Assembly (NCBI GenBank): GCA_032719365.1
Contig: CM064873.1
Coordinates: 5,118,501 to 5,182,500, forward strand
From: Prinsepia uniflora
Taxonomy: Eukaryota; Streptophyta; Magnoliopsida; Rosales; Rosaceae
DNA: 64,000 nucleotides
Reading direction: 5' to 3'
In this document: piece by piece, positions 33,755 to 46,003 of the stretch
How the letters are laid out: every line of letters begins with the position of its first letter
How positions within the stretch are numbered: the first letter of the stretch is position 1
Notes under the pieces: model-generated
Seen by the model: only the letters and a program-made list of their open reading frames with translations
Database searches by the model: none
Told to the model about the DNA's origin: nothing
Made by a program: the position numbers and the translations under genes

Positions 33755-36250
33755 CGTCCAATTCGGACGATCAGGGAAAAAGTTTTGACTATCGGAAGTT
33801 CAGGGGCATTACCGTAATTTGGACTTTAGGGGCGAAAATGTTGACTTTTCGTTTGGCAACTAATTTTCACATGATGCAAGGACCGTTAGGTAGGTCTCGA
33901 TGTCCTGAGTCCGTAGACAGGCGGCACGCCGAAATCGGACTTCGTACGAGGAAGTTATTGTCAGAAACGTGAAATCGGGAGGTTCGCGTCTCAGTTATCG
34001 TGTCGAATATTTTATTCTGATATTCTGATTGGAGGACACCTGGTGTCACTCACCCATTGGTTAGATTGGATCAAGCTCCACTAAGCATTTATTTAGGATT
34101 TAATCTACCTTTGAATCTCAGCCTTTGATATGAAAACCTCCAGATCTAATCTCATCCCTTGATCTCATCCCTGAGATCTAATATGGACCGTCCATTCCCT
34201 TGATCAGCTTTCCCTCCATTTCTATATATTTTCTCACCTGACACCCTCACACACTGTCCATTAATCCAACACATACGTACTACGCCCATTCTCTGTGTCT
34301 GTGTGTTGCTGGACTCACTGGGGAGGACTGAGGCACGGCGGTGAGCGGCGGTGGACGGCGGCGAGGTAGGGAAATCCTAAAAACCCGAAACAGTTTTAAA
34401 AACTCAAAATTTTAAATTTGATTTCCAACGTGTAACTTTGGTTGCTATTTACCCTAATCAATTCTAGGGACTATTAGGAATCTCAGGGGCTTGTTTTCGT
34501 GAGCAGTGAGGGCCTGAACGGTGGTTAAACGGCGACGGGAACCCGGGTCTGTTCATCGAGGTAGGCCTTCGTTCCTGTCTGTGTTTGTCGATTTTGATTC
34601 CTTAGAACCCTTTCTGGGATTGAGACGAGCATCTAGGAACAAACTAGGACTGAAATGGTTGAGAATTGAAGAAATGGTGACCGGGTCATGATCGCGGGTC
34701 TGATCGACCCGAGTTGCAGAGATACGGGTCAACCCGTCTGAGGACAGAGGTGATGACGTGGCACCCTGTCAGATCTGTCAGGTGACGTGGGCCAGTGCCG
34801 TGCTGACACATGGCACATGTCAAATCTGACACGTGGCCTGACAGATCAGTGAGGTGGACCAATCGAGTGTTGACACGTGGCACCTGTCAGAGTCTGACAT
34901 GTCAGACCTGACAGCTGTCAGATGACGTCAGCGATGACGTCAGCAGGGACTGTTCCTGCGTTGACCGACGCGTTGACTGGCGCGTGTGGGTGCGTGTGAA
35001 CAGTACTTTTGGTGGGACCACCACCATTCTTTAGGTTTCGACGATCCGAATCCAATGGCGGTGGTTTGGGGTCGATCGGAGATCATTAAGTTGGTCAATT
35101 TGAGGTTTATTGCCTCAGGAAGCGCGTTCGGGCGGCTTTTCCGGGCCGGTTTCGGTCTAGGGTTTCATGATTAAATGTTAGGGGTTTGTATTGACCTTTA
35201 CGTATACTTTGGATATGACATGGATTGTACAATTGAACCAGAAAGAGGGTATACGTTCAGATTTCAGCAGGATTGTACTGTGAGTGGGCCCAATTTCATT
35301 AAACCCTTGCATGTTTAAATGTTTTCTGATTTACTTATATGTTCACATGCTGGAATCATGAAACGGTTTTGATGATATTGAAATTATGGTTATGGCACGT
35401 TTCACGGTATTTGGGTTTGAAACCCGTCTGATGAAACTTAAAGATCGGTTTGGATTTTATCTTGTATATATATATATATATATATGTTTTGCATGTGGAT
35501 ATCAATAAAATGTATTTGGAACTGCACTGTATAGATCCATTCATGTGATACTGTCTCCTCCGGATGAGGTACCCCGGAGTGGTCACGGACATCTAGAACG
35601 TCCAGCGTCTATGACGCTAAGCATCAAGGATGCTGTACCCGAACGGGATTCGGGGATTGAACTCGGAATTGAGACCCGAGTGGCACGCGTAGCCTTGTGA
35701 TTGTGACCTTATTAGACGTCAGGGACGTCAGACATCGGGGATGTCAAGATCGGAGTGTATAGTGCAGTGGCTAAAATTATGTTTATGGTTTTGTTACATG
35801 CCTTATGGTTCATATTATATGATTAATGATTTTAAATAATGATGCATGCATGTTTGGAAAACGGAGGGGTAAATTATATGTTTTACTTACTAAACGATTT
35901 TATAAACTTGAGTTTCGGCCCACTCACCCTTATTGTTTTGGTAACCCCTCCAGGTCGTGCTAATGAGGTAGAGGAGGAACCTGAGGCTGAGGCATAGATC
36001 CACTTCTGCGTACCTGAACCCCTGTTGGGTGGTGTACCCGCAGGTTTATGTTAGAGTCGTGCTCGCAACTTATAGTTTGGATTTCATCCCTTGTCTGACA
36101 TCTGTTTATTTCGGATTTGATGTAAAACTTTAATTTGGTTTTTATGCATTTGAACGTTTAAGGTTAAAATTGGAACATTATTTTGGGTGTCAGACGGGAG
36201 CAGGGCACGTCCCCATGTGGTCCTAGAGAGGATCGGGGTGGGTCCTGTCA
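33755..36250 (+). repeat. 5' LTR of element A, part 2
   Basis: It resumes after the second TGGCA copy (33750-33754) and ends GGTCCTGTCA. It carries TATATAT (about 34223-34229), the ACGT-core/TGTCAG cluster (34750-34950), a (TA)n run (about 35465-35485), hairpin cassettes (about 35589-35748) and the GGCCCACTCAC arm (about 35917-35927). Two cassettes have changed relative to the 3' LTR: one arm has decayed (GACAT/ACGTC) and one loop changed (CAAGG). Confidence 0.94.
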
Positions 36251-36253
36251 GCT

Positions 36254-36265
36254 TGGTATCAGAGC
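36254..36265 (+). other. Primer-binding site of element A
   Basis: TGGTATCAGAGC lies three bases after the 5' LTR. It is complementary to the 3' end of plant initiator-methionine tRNA, the usual minus-strand primer of this group. A CAG acceptor-like site (36355-36357) lies between it and the gag start. Confidence 0.93.
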
Positions 36266-36363
36266 ACTAGGTTGTGGTCAGCATGCTAGACTAGCGATTA
36301 GTACTAGTTACTTTTCGAGTTTAAGGATAATGTTAACTGACCTATGCCTCTTGACAGTTGGTT

Positions 36364-39300
36364 ATGCCTCCAAGGAGGATTCCTCATACACGAACTGACG
36401 AGGATCTGGAAAGGGAAATGGAATGCGCAAGCATTGAAAGGGCTCAACGTTTGGGAGCCACACCTTTCAACGGGGGATCGAACCCCGAAGATGCTCATGA
36501 TTGGATCACCAAATGGGAAAGGATCTTCACGGTGATGCACTGCCCTCCGGGCGAACGGGTAACTTTGGAGGCCTTCTTGCTGGAAGGAGGAGCCTACCAG
36601 TGGTGGCACGACCTTGAAATGTCTGGGTGGTCTGTCCATACCACTACTTGGGAAGCTTTCCGTTCCCGATTTCTGGACCAGTACTACCCGCGATCATTTC
36701 GCGCGGCACGGGAGGCTGAATTCCTGCGGCTGGAGCAGGGGGATATGTCCGTTGCGGACTACGAGCAGACCTTCGGAAAACTATCCCGGTTCGCTGCATC
36801 ATTCGTGAGCACGAAGGAGGACAAATGCCAAAGGTTCGAGCTTGGACTCCGAGGGGAGATCCGGGCAAGTGTGACTGCTGCTACTCATGCTTCACTGAGA
36901 GATATGGTCGACGTTGCGGTGCGTGTCGAGGCCAGTCTGGCGGCACACCAGACACGACAGCATTCGGGCGAGGGGCGACGTCAGGATCGCCCACACCGTG
37001 GGCCATTAGGTCAGAAGAACAACAAGGGAGGGGGCTACAGGGGAGCACCCTCAACCTTCAAGGGTCGTGGCTGGTCAGGTCGACGTGGAGGCTCTCAAGG
37101 CAGAGGATCAGGATACAACTCTGGGCAGCGTTCATCTTGGAGCGGTGCGTCTGGGGGGCATTCGGACAGGCCGAGGCCAGTAACTTGTTTTGCTTGCGGA
37201 GAGGAGGGCCACTATGCCTGTGATTGCCCGCTGTTGTCCAAGAGCAACGACGCTGGGGGCTCTAGTGTGGTGCAGAGCACGGCTTCCCACACTAATGGAG
37301 GTCGCGGTCAGGGAGGTGACCGTGGTGCTGGGCGTGGCGCGCGTGGGCGAGGACGGAATGGAGGGCCTAGGGCCCAAGTGTTTGCTATGACCCAGCAGCA
37401 GGCGAGGACTACCCCAGGCATGGTTACAGGTACACTATATATCTTAAACCTTCTTGTACGTGTATTGATGGATGCGGGGGCTACACATTCTTTTATTTCG
37501 AAGAGTTGTGCTGGTATGCTTGATTGTGTGGTATCAGCCTTAGATTGCGAAATGGGTGTTGGCACCCCGATGGGCATCGTGTACCTTGTGAATCAGGTGA
37601 TTCGGAGGTACCCGGTGAGAATTGAGGATGTGGATTTGCCAGCAGACTTGATTATTCTGGACATCCACGACTTCGATGTGATTTTGGGAATGGATTGGCT
37701 ATCGGAGCATGGGTCGCTCATCGATTGCTGTAGTAGGCAAGTGATTCTGCGGAGCCCAGGTTTGCCAAAGGTTATCTTTCAGGGGGAGCGTGACGGTTCG
37801 CCTCCTGAAGTGATTTCTTCACTTACTGCTACCAAACTTCTACGGAAGGGATGCCAGGGTTATCTGGCGCATGTCGTGTCGGAACGGGTTGATACTCCGG
37901 GTATCGACGGGATACCAGTGGTACGTGAGTTTCCGGATGTGTTCCCGGAAGACTTACCTGGATTACCGCCATCGCGGGAGATCGAGTTTACTATTGAACT
38001 ACTCCCTAGTACCCGACCTATATCCCAGGCACCATACCGGATGGCGCCGGCCGAGTTACGAGAACTCAAAACTCAGTTGCAGGAGTTGGTGGAATTGGGA
38101 TATGTCCGACCGAGTACTTCACCGTGGGGAGCACCGGTGTTGTTCGTAAAGAATAAGGAGGGGAGTCTTTGTTTGTGTATTGACTATCGACAACTCAACA
38201 AGGTGACACTGAGGAACCAGCATCCTCTACCCAGGATCGATGACCTTTTTGACCAGTTGCGGGGAGCTCAGTGCTTCTCGAAAATTGATTTGCGGTCTGG
38301 GTATCACCAACTGAGGATTTTGGAGGAGGATATCCCGAAAACTGCTTTTCAAACCCGTTATGGACACTACGAGTTCCTGGTTATGCCTTTTGGGTTGACG
38401 AATGCTCCAGCAGCATTCATGGATCTGATGAACCGGGTCTTCCGACCCTACTTGGATAAATTCGTGATTGTGTTCATCGATGATATCTTGGTGTACTCGA
38501 GGAGTGCCCGAGCACATGAGAAACATCTACGGTTGGTGTTGGAGAAGCTGAGACAAGAACAGTTGTACGCCAAGCTGAGCAAGTGCCAGTTTTGGCTAAG
38601 CAGTATTGGTTTTCTGGGACACGTGATATCGACGAATGGGATTAGCGTGGATCCCCAGAAAACTGAAGCGGTGACCAACTGGGCTAGACCGACAACGGTA
38701 ACGGAGGTGCGGAGTTTTGTCGGGTTAGCTGGTTACTACCGAAGATTCGTGGAGGGTTTCTCCAAAATTACTGCACCATTGACTCGTTTGACTCGGAAAG
38801 GAGTGAAGTTTATTTGGGACGAGCAGTGTGATCGCAGTTTTTAAGAATTGAAGGATCGATTGACCACTGCACCTGTCCTTGCATTGCCGGATGACAGTGG
38901 AGAATTCGTGGTTTTTAGTGACGCATCACTACAAGGTTTGGGATGCGTGTTGATGCAGACTGGCAAGGTTATCGCCTACGCATCCCGGCAGCTAAAGACT
39001 CATAAGTTGAACTACCCTACCCATGATTTGGAGTTAGCAGCGGTGGTTCATGCTCTAAAAATCTGGAGAAATTACCTATTCGGCGCAACGTGCCGGATGT
39101 TGCGCCGAATATACACCGACCACCAGAGCCTAAAGTACCTATTCACTCAGAAGGAGCTTAACATGAGACAACAGAGATGTTTAGAGCTGCTGAAGGATTA
39201 TGACTGTACGATTGAGTACCATCCGGGTAAGGCCAATGTGGTGGCGGATGCACTCAGCAGGAAATCAGCGGGATCAGTTGCACACCCGGGGATGGTGTAT

Positions 39301-40821
39301 CTTCCTTTGCTGGTGGAACTCCGGAAGGCGGGAGTTATGTTGGATACTGATGAGCATGGAGCTTTGTTGGCCAGCTTCCATGTACGACCTGTATTGATTG
39401 ATCGGATCATCGAAGCACAACTTCAGGATCCGATACTCTGTATTTACAGGATTGAGGTCGATGCGGATGGGAGACAGGATTTTACCATCCGGGATGATGG
39501 AGCACTGGTGAAGTTGGGCCATTTGTGTGTACCTACAGTGGTAGAGTTACGGGCTGAGATTCTTGAGGAGGTCCATAGTTCGGCCTATGCTATGCATCCG
39601 GGAGGTACAAAGATGTACCGTACCCTCCGGAACCATTATTGGTGGCCAGGAATGAAGAAGGATATTGCTGAGTTCGTGAGCAGATGCTTAACCTGTCAGC
39701 AGGTTAAGGCGGAACGGCAGAGACCGTATGGGGCTATGCAGCCACTTCCGATTCCCGAGTGGAAGTGGGATCACATCACCATGGACTTCGTCTTTAAGTT
39801 ACCAAGGACTCAGAGTGGAGTTGACGGAGTATGGGTGATCGTGGACCGGTTAACCAAGTCAGCCCATTTTCTGCCAGTTCAGGAGACTTATAAACCTAAC
39901 CGACTGGCTCAGTTGTTCGTAAAAGAAATCATACGGTTGCATGGTAAGCCGGAATCGATCGTGTCCGATCGTGATCCGCGTTTCACTTCCAGGTTCTGGC
40001 GGAGTTTGCAAGCTACTTTGGGAATAACCCTACGTTTCAGTACTGCGTTCCATCCACAGACCGATGGACAGTCTGAACGGACCATTCAGACCCTGGAGGA
40101 CATGATGAGGTCCTGTGTGCTACAGTTTCAGGACTCATGGGATACTCATTTGCCATTGATGGAATTCGCTTACAACAACAGCTATCAGACAAGCGTCGGA
40201 ATGGCACCTTATGAGGCACTGTATGGTCGACAGTGCAGGACACCTATCTGCTGGATGGAGATAGGAGAGCGAGCGGCTGTAGGGCCGGAATTGATGGACT
40301 TAACCCTGGAAACTATTCGTGTTATCAAGGAGAGATTGAAGGCGGCGCAGGATCGCCAAAAGAGTTATGCCGATCGACGGATTCGAGACTTCGAATTTGA
40401 AGTGGGAGATTTCGTCTTCCTGAAGTTATCTCCGTGGAAAGGGATTATCCGTTTTGGTCGACGGGGAAAACTGAGTCCGCGTTTTATCGGACCATATGAG
40501 ATCGTGGAGAGGATTGGCAGGGTTGCATACAGATTGGCACTACCTCCAGAACTTTCTAGAGTTCACGATGTTTTTCACGTAACGATGCTGCGGAAGTATG
40601 TACATGATGCTTCTCATGTACTGGAGGATCAACCTATCGAACTCCGAGGGGATTTGAGCTTTGAGGAACAACCAGTGCATATTTTGGATCGGAAAGACAA
40701 GGTACTACGTCGGAAGACGATTCCTCTCGTGAAGATTCTCTGGAGAAACCAGAATGTGGAAGAAGCCACATGGGAGCCTGAGGCTCAGATGCGAGAACAA
40801 TTTCCTCATTTGTTTCTTTGA
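36364..40821 (+). pseudogene. Element A gag-pol polyprotein, one in-frame stop
   Basis: The ATG at 36364 (MPPRR) matches the start of E; an upstream TTG frame is ignored. Residues are counted from this ATG. Gag covers about 20-190. The CCHC knuckle is C275-x2-C-x4-H-x4-C. The protease motif is D370-A-G, unusual against the common D-S/T-G. RT has F704-I-D-D as the YxDD-type active site. A TAA at 38842-38844 (codon 827), where E has an arginine codon, ends translation before RNase H. The frame then stays open from 38845 to the stop at 40819-40821 through RNase H, the H2C2 zinc region, the integrase DDE core and the chromodomain-like tail, giving nearly the same total length as E. RNase H has a 4-codon insertion inside a 13-bp perfect inverted repeat (39077-39111). 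An RT-only product without RNase H or integrase is expected, so the copy is inactive. Confidence 0.95.
39077..39111 (+). repeat. 13-bp perfect inverted repeat inside RNase H of element A
   Basis: The arms TATTCGGCGCAAC (39077-39089) and GTTGCGCCGAATA (39099-39111) are separated by 9 bases. Relative to E, this place has 12 extra bases in frame, between the CRM and TDH residues. It looks like a templated duplication in inverse orientation. Confidence 0.85.
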
Positions 40822-40854
40822 AATTTCGGGACGAAATTTCTTAAGGGGGGAAGG
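40820..40854 (+). other. Element A: stop-codon hairpin and polypurine tract
   Basis: A perfect 9-bp stem with a GGA loop (40820-40840) overlaps the TGA stop. The purine tract AAGGGGGGAAGG (40843-40854) follows, then one T and the 3' LTR at 40856. Confidence 0.88.
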
Positions 40855-41486
40855 TTGTAACACCCCGGAAATTCGAGGATTTTAATATTGTAAATTGACA
40901 TTTTTACCCTTGTGAATGGTATGGCCAAATTGTTGACTTTTTGATTAGAGGGTCAAATGGACTTTGACCAGTGACCGTGACGTAGTTCGACACGTCACAA
41001 GTTCATAGACAGGTGGCACGTCCAATTCGGACGATCAGGGAAAAAGTTATGACTATCGGAACTTCAGGGGCATTACCGTAATTTGGACTTTAGGGGCAAA
41101 AATGTTGACTTTTCGTTTGGAAATTAATTTTCACATGACGCAAGGACCGTTAGGTAGGTCTTGATGTCCTGAGTCCGTAGACAGGCGGCACGCCGAAATC
41201 GGGCTTCGTACGAGGAAGTTATGGTCAGAAACGTGAAATCGGGAGGTTCACGTCTCGATTATCGTGTCGAATATTTTATTCTGATATTCTGATTGAAGGA
41301 CACCTGGTGTCACTCACCCATTGGTTAGATTGGATCAAGCTCCACTAAGCATTTATTTAGGATTTAATCTACCTTTGAATCTCAGCCTTTGATCTGAAAA
41401 CCTCCAGATCTAATCTCATCCCTTGATCTCATCCCTGAGATCTAATCTGGACCGTCCATTCCCTTGATCAGCTTTCCCTCCATTTC

Positions 41487-41493
41487 TATATAT
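41487..41493 (+). promoter_or_regulatory. Candidate TATA box of the A-family LTR
   Basis: TATATAT in a pyrimidine-rich setting, followed by CACACACTG about 25-35 bases downstream where transcription could start. The same motif is at 1373-1379 in A2 and about 34223 in the 5' LTR of A. It is sequence-only evidence. Confidence 0.4.
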
Positions 41494-42850
41494 TTTCTCA
41501 CCTGACACCCTCACACACTGTCCATTAATCCAACACATACGTACTACGCCCATTCTCTGTGTCTGTGTGTTGCTGGACTCACTGGGGAGGACTGAGGCAC
41601 GGCGGTGAGCGGCGGTGGACGGCGGCGAGGTAGGGAAATCCTAAAAACCCGAAACAGTTTTAAAAACTCAAAATTTTAAATTTGATTTCCAACGTGTAAC
41701 TTTGGTTTCTATTTACCCTAATCAATTCTAGGGACTATTAGGAATCTCAGGGGCTTGTTTTCGTGAGCAGTGAGGGCCTGAACGGTGGTTAAACGGCGAC
41801 GGGAACTCGGGTCTGTTCATCGAGGTAGGCCTTCGTTCCTGTCTGTGTTTGTCGATTTTGATTCCTTAGAACCCTTTCTGGGATTGAGACGAGCATCTAG
41901 GAACAAACTAGGACTGAAATGGTTGAGAATTGAAGAAATGGTGACCGGGTCATGATCGCCGGTCTGATCGACCAGAGTTGCAGAGATACGGGTCAACCCG
42001 TCTGAGGACAAAGGTGATGACGTGGCACCCTGTCAGATCTGTCAGGTGACATGGACCAGTGCCGTGCTGACACGTGGCACATGTCAGATCTGACACGTGG
42101 CCTGACAGATCAGTGAGGTGGACCAATCGAGTGTTGACACGTGGCACCTGTCAGAGTCTGACATGTCAGACCTGACAGCTGTCAGATGACGTCAGCGATG
42201 ACGTCAGCAGGGACTGTTCATGCGTTGACCGACGTGTTGACTGGCGCGTGTGGGTGCGTGTGAATAGTACTTTTGGTGGGACTACCACCTTTCTTTAGGT
42301 TTCGACGATCCGGATCCAATGGCGGTGGTTTCGGGTCGATCGGAGATCATTAAGTTGGTCAATTTGAGGTTTATTGCCTCAGGAAGCGCGTTCAGGCTGC
42401 TTTTCCTGGCCGGTTTCGGTCTAGGGTTTCATGGTTAATGTTAGGGGTTTGTATTGACCTTTACGTATACTTTGGATATGACAGGGATTGTACAATTGTA
42501 CCAGAACGAGGGTATACGTTCAGATTTCAGCATGATTGTACTGTGAGTGGGCCCGATTTCATTAAACCCTTGCATGCTTAAATGTTTTCTGATTTACTTA
42601 TATGTTCACATGCTGGAATCATGAAACGGTTTTGATGATATTGAAATTATGGTTATGGCACGTTTCACGGTATTTGGGTTTGAAACCCGTCTGATGAAAC
42701 TTAAAGATCGGTTTGGATTTTATCTTGTATATATATATATATATATATGTTTTGCATGTGGATATCAATAAAATGTATTTGGAACTGAACTGTATAGATC
42801 CATTCATGTGATACTGTCTCCTCCGGATGAGGTACCCCGGAGTGGTCACG

Positions 42851-43008
42851 GACGTCTAGAACGTCCAGCGTCTATGACGCTAAGCATCGGGGATGCTGTA
42901 CCCGAACGGGGTTCGGGGATTGAACTCGGAATTGAGACCCGAGTGGCACGCGTAGCCTTGTGATTGTGACCTTATTAGACGTCAGGGACGTCAGACATCG
43001 GGGATGTC
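42851..43008 (+). repeat. Five 15-nt hairpin cassettes plus two larger stems in LTR A
   Basis: The 5-5-5 units are GACGT/ACGTC (42851-42865), AGCGT/ACGCT (42867-42881), AGCAT/ATGCT (42883-42897), GACGT/ACGTC (42978-42992) and GACAT/ATGTC (42994-43008). Between them are CCCGAAC/GTTCGGG with a 3-nt loop (42901-42917) and ACTCGG/CCGAGT (42924-42944). All stems are perfect. Confidence 0.85.
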
Positions 43009-43518
43009 AAGATCGGAGTGTATAGTTCAGTGGCTAAAATTATGCTTATGGTTTTGTTACATGCCTTATGGTTCATATTATATGATTAATGATTTTAAAT
43101 AATGCTGCATGCATGTTTGGAAAATGGAGGGGTAAATTATATGTTTTACTTACTAAACGATTTTATAAACTTGAGTTTCGGCCCACTCACCCTTATTGTT
43201 TTGGTAACCCCTCCAGGTCGTGCTAATGAGGTAGAGGAGAAACCTGAGGCTGAGGCATAGATCCACTTCTGCGTACCTGAACCCCTGTTGGGTGCTGTAA
43301 CCGCAAGTTTATGTTAGAGTCGTGCTCGCAACTTATAGTTTGGATTTCATCCCTTGTCTGACATCTGTTTATTTCGGATTTGATGTAAAACTTTAATTTG
43401 GTTTTTATGCATTTGAACGTTTAAGGTTAAAATTGGAACATTATTTTGGGTGTCAGACGGGAGCAGGGCACGTCCCCATGTGGTCCCAGAGAGGATCGGG
43501 GCGGGTCCTGTCAGCCAG

Positions 43519-45998
43519 CCACGACGGAGGGCACGACGGAGGTGAGAAAAACCAACCCGAGAACCCATTTTATAGACCTTCAACATCTAACGTCTAACAA
43601 TCATTTTGGTTGATTGGGTTTGAGTCTCTGGACCAGGACGAGCTCAATAGACGTGGGTTCAAGGCGGGGGATGGCTTGAGACGACAGGGAGGACGGCCGA
43701 AAACTGGGCTTCGAGTTTTGGCGTCACAGGTAACCCTCTCGACTCTTTTTCTAGTTTTTAAACCCACAGAACCCTAGGATAGGTGATGATGAGAAGGGAA
43801 CAAACGGGGAATGTTTTGGTGGCCGGAGCTGGGAGAACCGGCCGGGTCAACCCGCGAGTCACGGCGACTTGGATCGCAGGACCCGACCAAGGTCAGGGAT
43901 GACTGATGATGTCATCCTGCTGACGTCATCATGTCAGGGATGACATCAGCATTGTTAGGTCTGACAATGTCAGCTGACATGTCAGAATATGGACCAATGG
44001 GAGCTTGACACGTGGCATTGTCAGAGGTGTTAGTGCTGACGTCAGCGTTGACTTTTACGTTGACCAGCGCGTGTGAACAGTGTTTTGAGTGGGCCCAGTG
44101 TCATTTTAAAGGTTTAGACGATCCGGATCCAATGGCGGTGGTTTCAGGTCGATCAGAGATCGTTAGGTTGGTCAAATTGAGGGTTTTCATCTCGAGAAAG
44201 GTGTACGGGACACGTTGACTTTTCCAGGAAAGTTTAGGGTTCTTAATATGGACTTGTATAGGTTAGTAGTAACCTTTGGATATGATTTGGATAGGTTCGG
44301 GAGTCCCGGTGACAGTGATTGGCTCGGGGAGCCGTATGGCACGCAAATCGAGGCGGCAGCTCGGACGGTCTGTGAGTGGACCTTGTTTTCTAAATTGGTG
44401 CATGCATAAATGTTTATTATATGTTTTACATACTTGTTTGTGATTCCATGAGTGCATTTGGATGTGTGGTTACATATAGGCACGTGTTTCGAGGTTTCAG
44501 CCCTATACGGTGCCTATACGGGTCTATATTCTTTTATTGGTCTAAATTAAATGGTTTTGGATTTCCAAAAGGATAAACTCGGGTTTGAGACCCATTTGGT
44601 TTTGTCTCGGGCATATGACGCTATTTACGACCTTCGGATCTAAATCGTTGTCGCGACGGGTGTTATGTGCACGGTGATCAACGATACGACGCTCGCCTCC
44701 GGATTGGGATGTGTTCTTTCCGGAGAGGTCACGATGCACGATTCATGGTCGGTCAGCCTGGGGAAGCTCGACTTCGGAGTGATGACGGTTCAGGATATCG
44801 ATCGGTGATGAGTGCACCATGATCTTGTGGTGGTCGCGTCGGTTGATACGTTCACGGCGACATACCAGGATTGAGGGCGGTCCTAGATGGATGGTTGCAC
44901 GCATCACTATGATCGGAGTCGTGATTGACCCTTAGATATCGGGCAGGATGCCCAGCTAATGTCATATGTTCGGGCACGAGACCGAGTTGTTTTACATTAA
45001 TGCTTTCGGGTCAGGGACCCTAGATGGATTTCCAAGTTCATGGCGGTTTATGGGAACCGGCACGAACTCTGGAAAGGTCATTGTGGTTCATGACGGTTTA
45101 TGGGAACCGGCATGAACCTTTGTCAGGTCATTCTGGTTCATGACGGTTTATGGGAACCAGCATGAACCCTGTTTAATGGATGCTATGGATCATGACGGTT
45201 CAGGGGAACCGGACATGAATGTTTATGTTATGTATATATATGTTCATATACATTCCTTTACTTGTTCTATTATCTCCTCCAGGGAGGGTCGTTGGCTTGG
45301 GTGGACCCCAGAATAGTCACGGAGCACCGACTGAATGGAGTCGCCCCAGTTGGGTTCCTTACTCTCAGGAAGGCTTGTGCTATAACCTCAGGGCGGGTCA
45401 TTGGTCTTCGGACATTGACTTGGTACCTGAAAGACTTGGGTTTGAGACCCCGGGTAGCACGCACATAGCTTTGAAACCGTGACAGGATTGGTTGTGTGAA
45501 TTATATGTGTATGTGATATAAATATGATATATGTTATGTGGATACAAGATTTGAGCAGGAGCTCGTGTACTTGATTTCAGTATGGTTATGGTTTTGGGCT
45601 GAGTCCCTTATTGGTTTCTTTATGATTTGGGCAGTGGCCCGTATGGTCTATTTCATTATAGTTTTGGGCTTAATCCCACATATGGTTTCTTTGGTTAAAT
45701 GGTTTTTGAATGCATGCATGCTTTTTAGTGAAGGGTACAAATGTCTTCTCGTTAAAATGTTTTTATAAACTCTTGGTTTTGTCCACTCACAGCTTTTAAT
45801 GTTTTGACTGCCCTTCAGGTTGACATCGGATGTGGACTGTAGCAGAGACAGAGATATCACATACCTCCTCCGGATCCCGGCATACTCTGATAGCCCGAGA
45901 GGGCAAAGGTCGTAATTATCCCTTGTCTGACACTTCGTGTCAGACGGGAGCAGGGTCATCCCGCACTAATCCCGGGGGGATTGGGATGGGTCCTGTCA
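43519..45998 (+). repeat. 3' LTR of element C, part 2
   Basis: It resumes after the second GCCAG and is colinear with 14380-16885 of the 5' LTR, including the nested-dyad array (about 45035-45220), the GTCCACTCACA arm (about 45782) and hairpin GTCTGACAC/GTGTCAGAC (about 45925-45945). It ends GGTCCTGTCA before duplication CTAAC (45999-46003). Confidence 0.93.
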
Positions 45999-46003
45999 CT
46001 AAC

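Larger units (their letters stand above)
21075..43513 (+). mobile_element. Element A: Tekay/Del-type Ty3/gypsy retrotransposon, interrupted in its 5' LTR
   Basis: The target duplication is GCCAG (21070-21074 and 43514-43518). The 5' LTR is split by insertion F/B: 21075-21237 plus 33755-36250 (2659 bp), against 2658 bp for the 3' LTR. The internal region carries a primer site, gag-pol with one nonsense codon, and a polypurine tract. Without the insertion the element is about 9.9 kb. The split promoter-bearing LTR and the stop codon make it defective today, though its proteins were once complete. Confidence 0.95.
40856..43513 (+). repeat. 3' LTR of element A (2658 bp)
   Basis: It runs from TGTAACACCCCGG to GGTCCTGTCA and is followed by duplication GCCAG (43514-43518). 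Contents: TATATAT (41487-41493), donor 41825, ACGT-core and TGTCAG cluster (about 42010-42210), acceptor 42484, exon 42485-42542, GTGAGT donor 42543, (TA)n (about 42728-42748), hairpin cassettes (42851-43008), arm GGCCCACTCAC (43180-43190) and acceptor 43216. The short frame after that acceptor ends in an acidic tail and TAG (about 43258-43260). Confidence 0.95.
13517..45998 (+). mobile_element. Element C: full-length LARD-like non-autonomous LTR retrotransposon (interrupted)
   Basis: Two LTRs (13517-16885, 3369 bp; 20206-21074 plus 43519-45998, 3349 bp) flank a 3320-bp internal region with a primer site and a polypurine tract but no gag or pol. The target duplication is CTAAC (13512-13516 and 45999-46003). 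Element A inserted in its 3' LTR with duplication GCCAG. Without A the element is about 10.0 kb, close to the coding elements in length. Mobilisation would need proteins in trans, plausibly from the Tekay-type elements with which it shares primer site, polypurine tract and stem-loop motifs; that last step is inference. Confidence 0.9.

Noticed and set aside
35462..35486. (TA)n run as an origin or promoter
   Set aside because: Its length differs between LTR copies (shorter in A2), as in an ordinary microsatellite.
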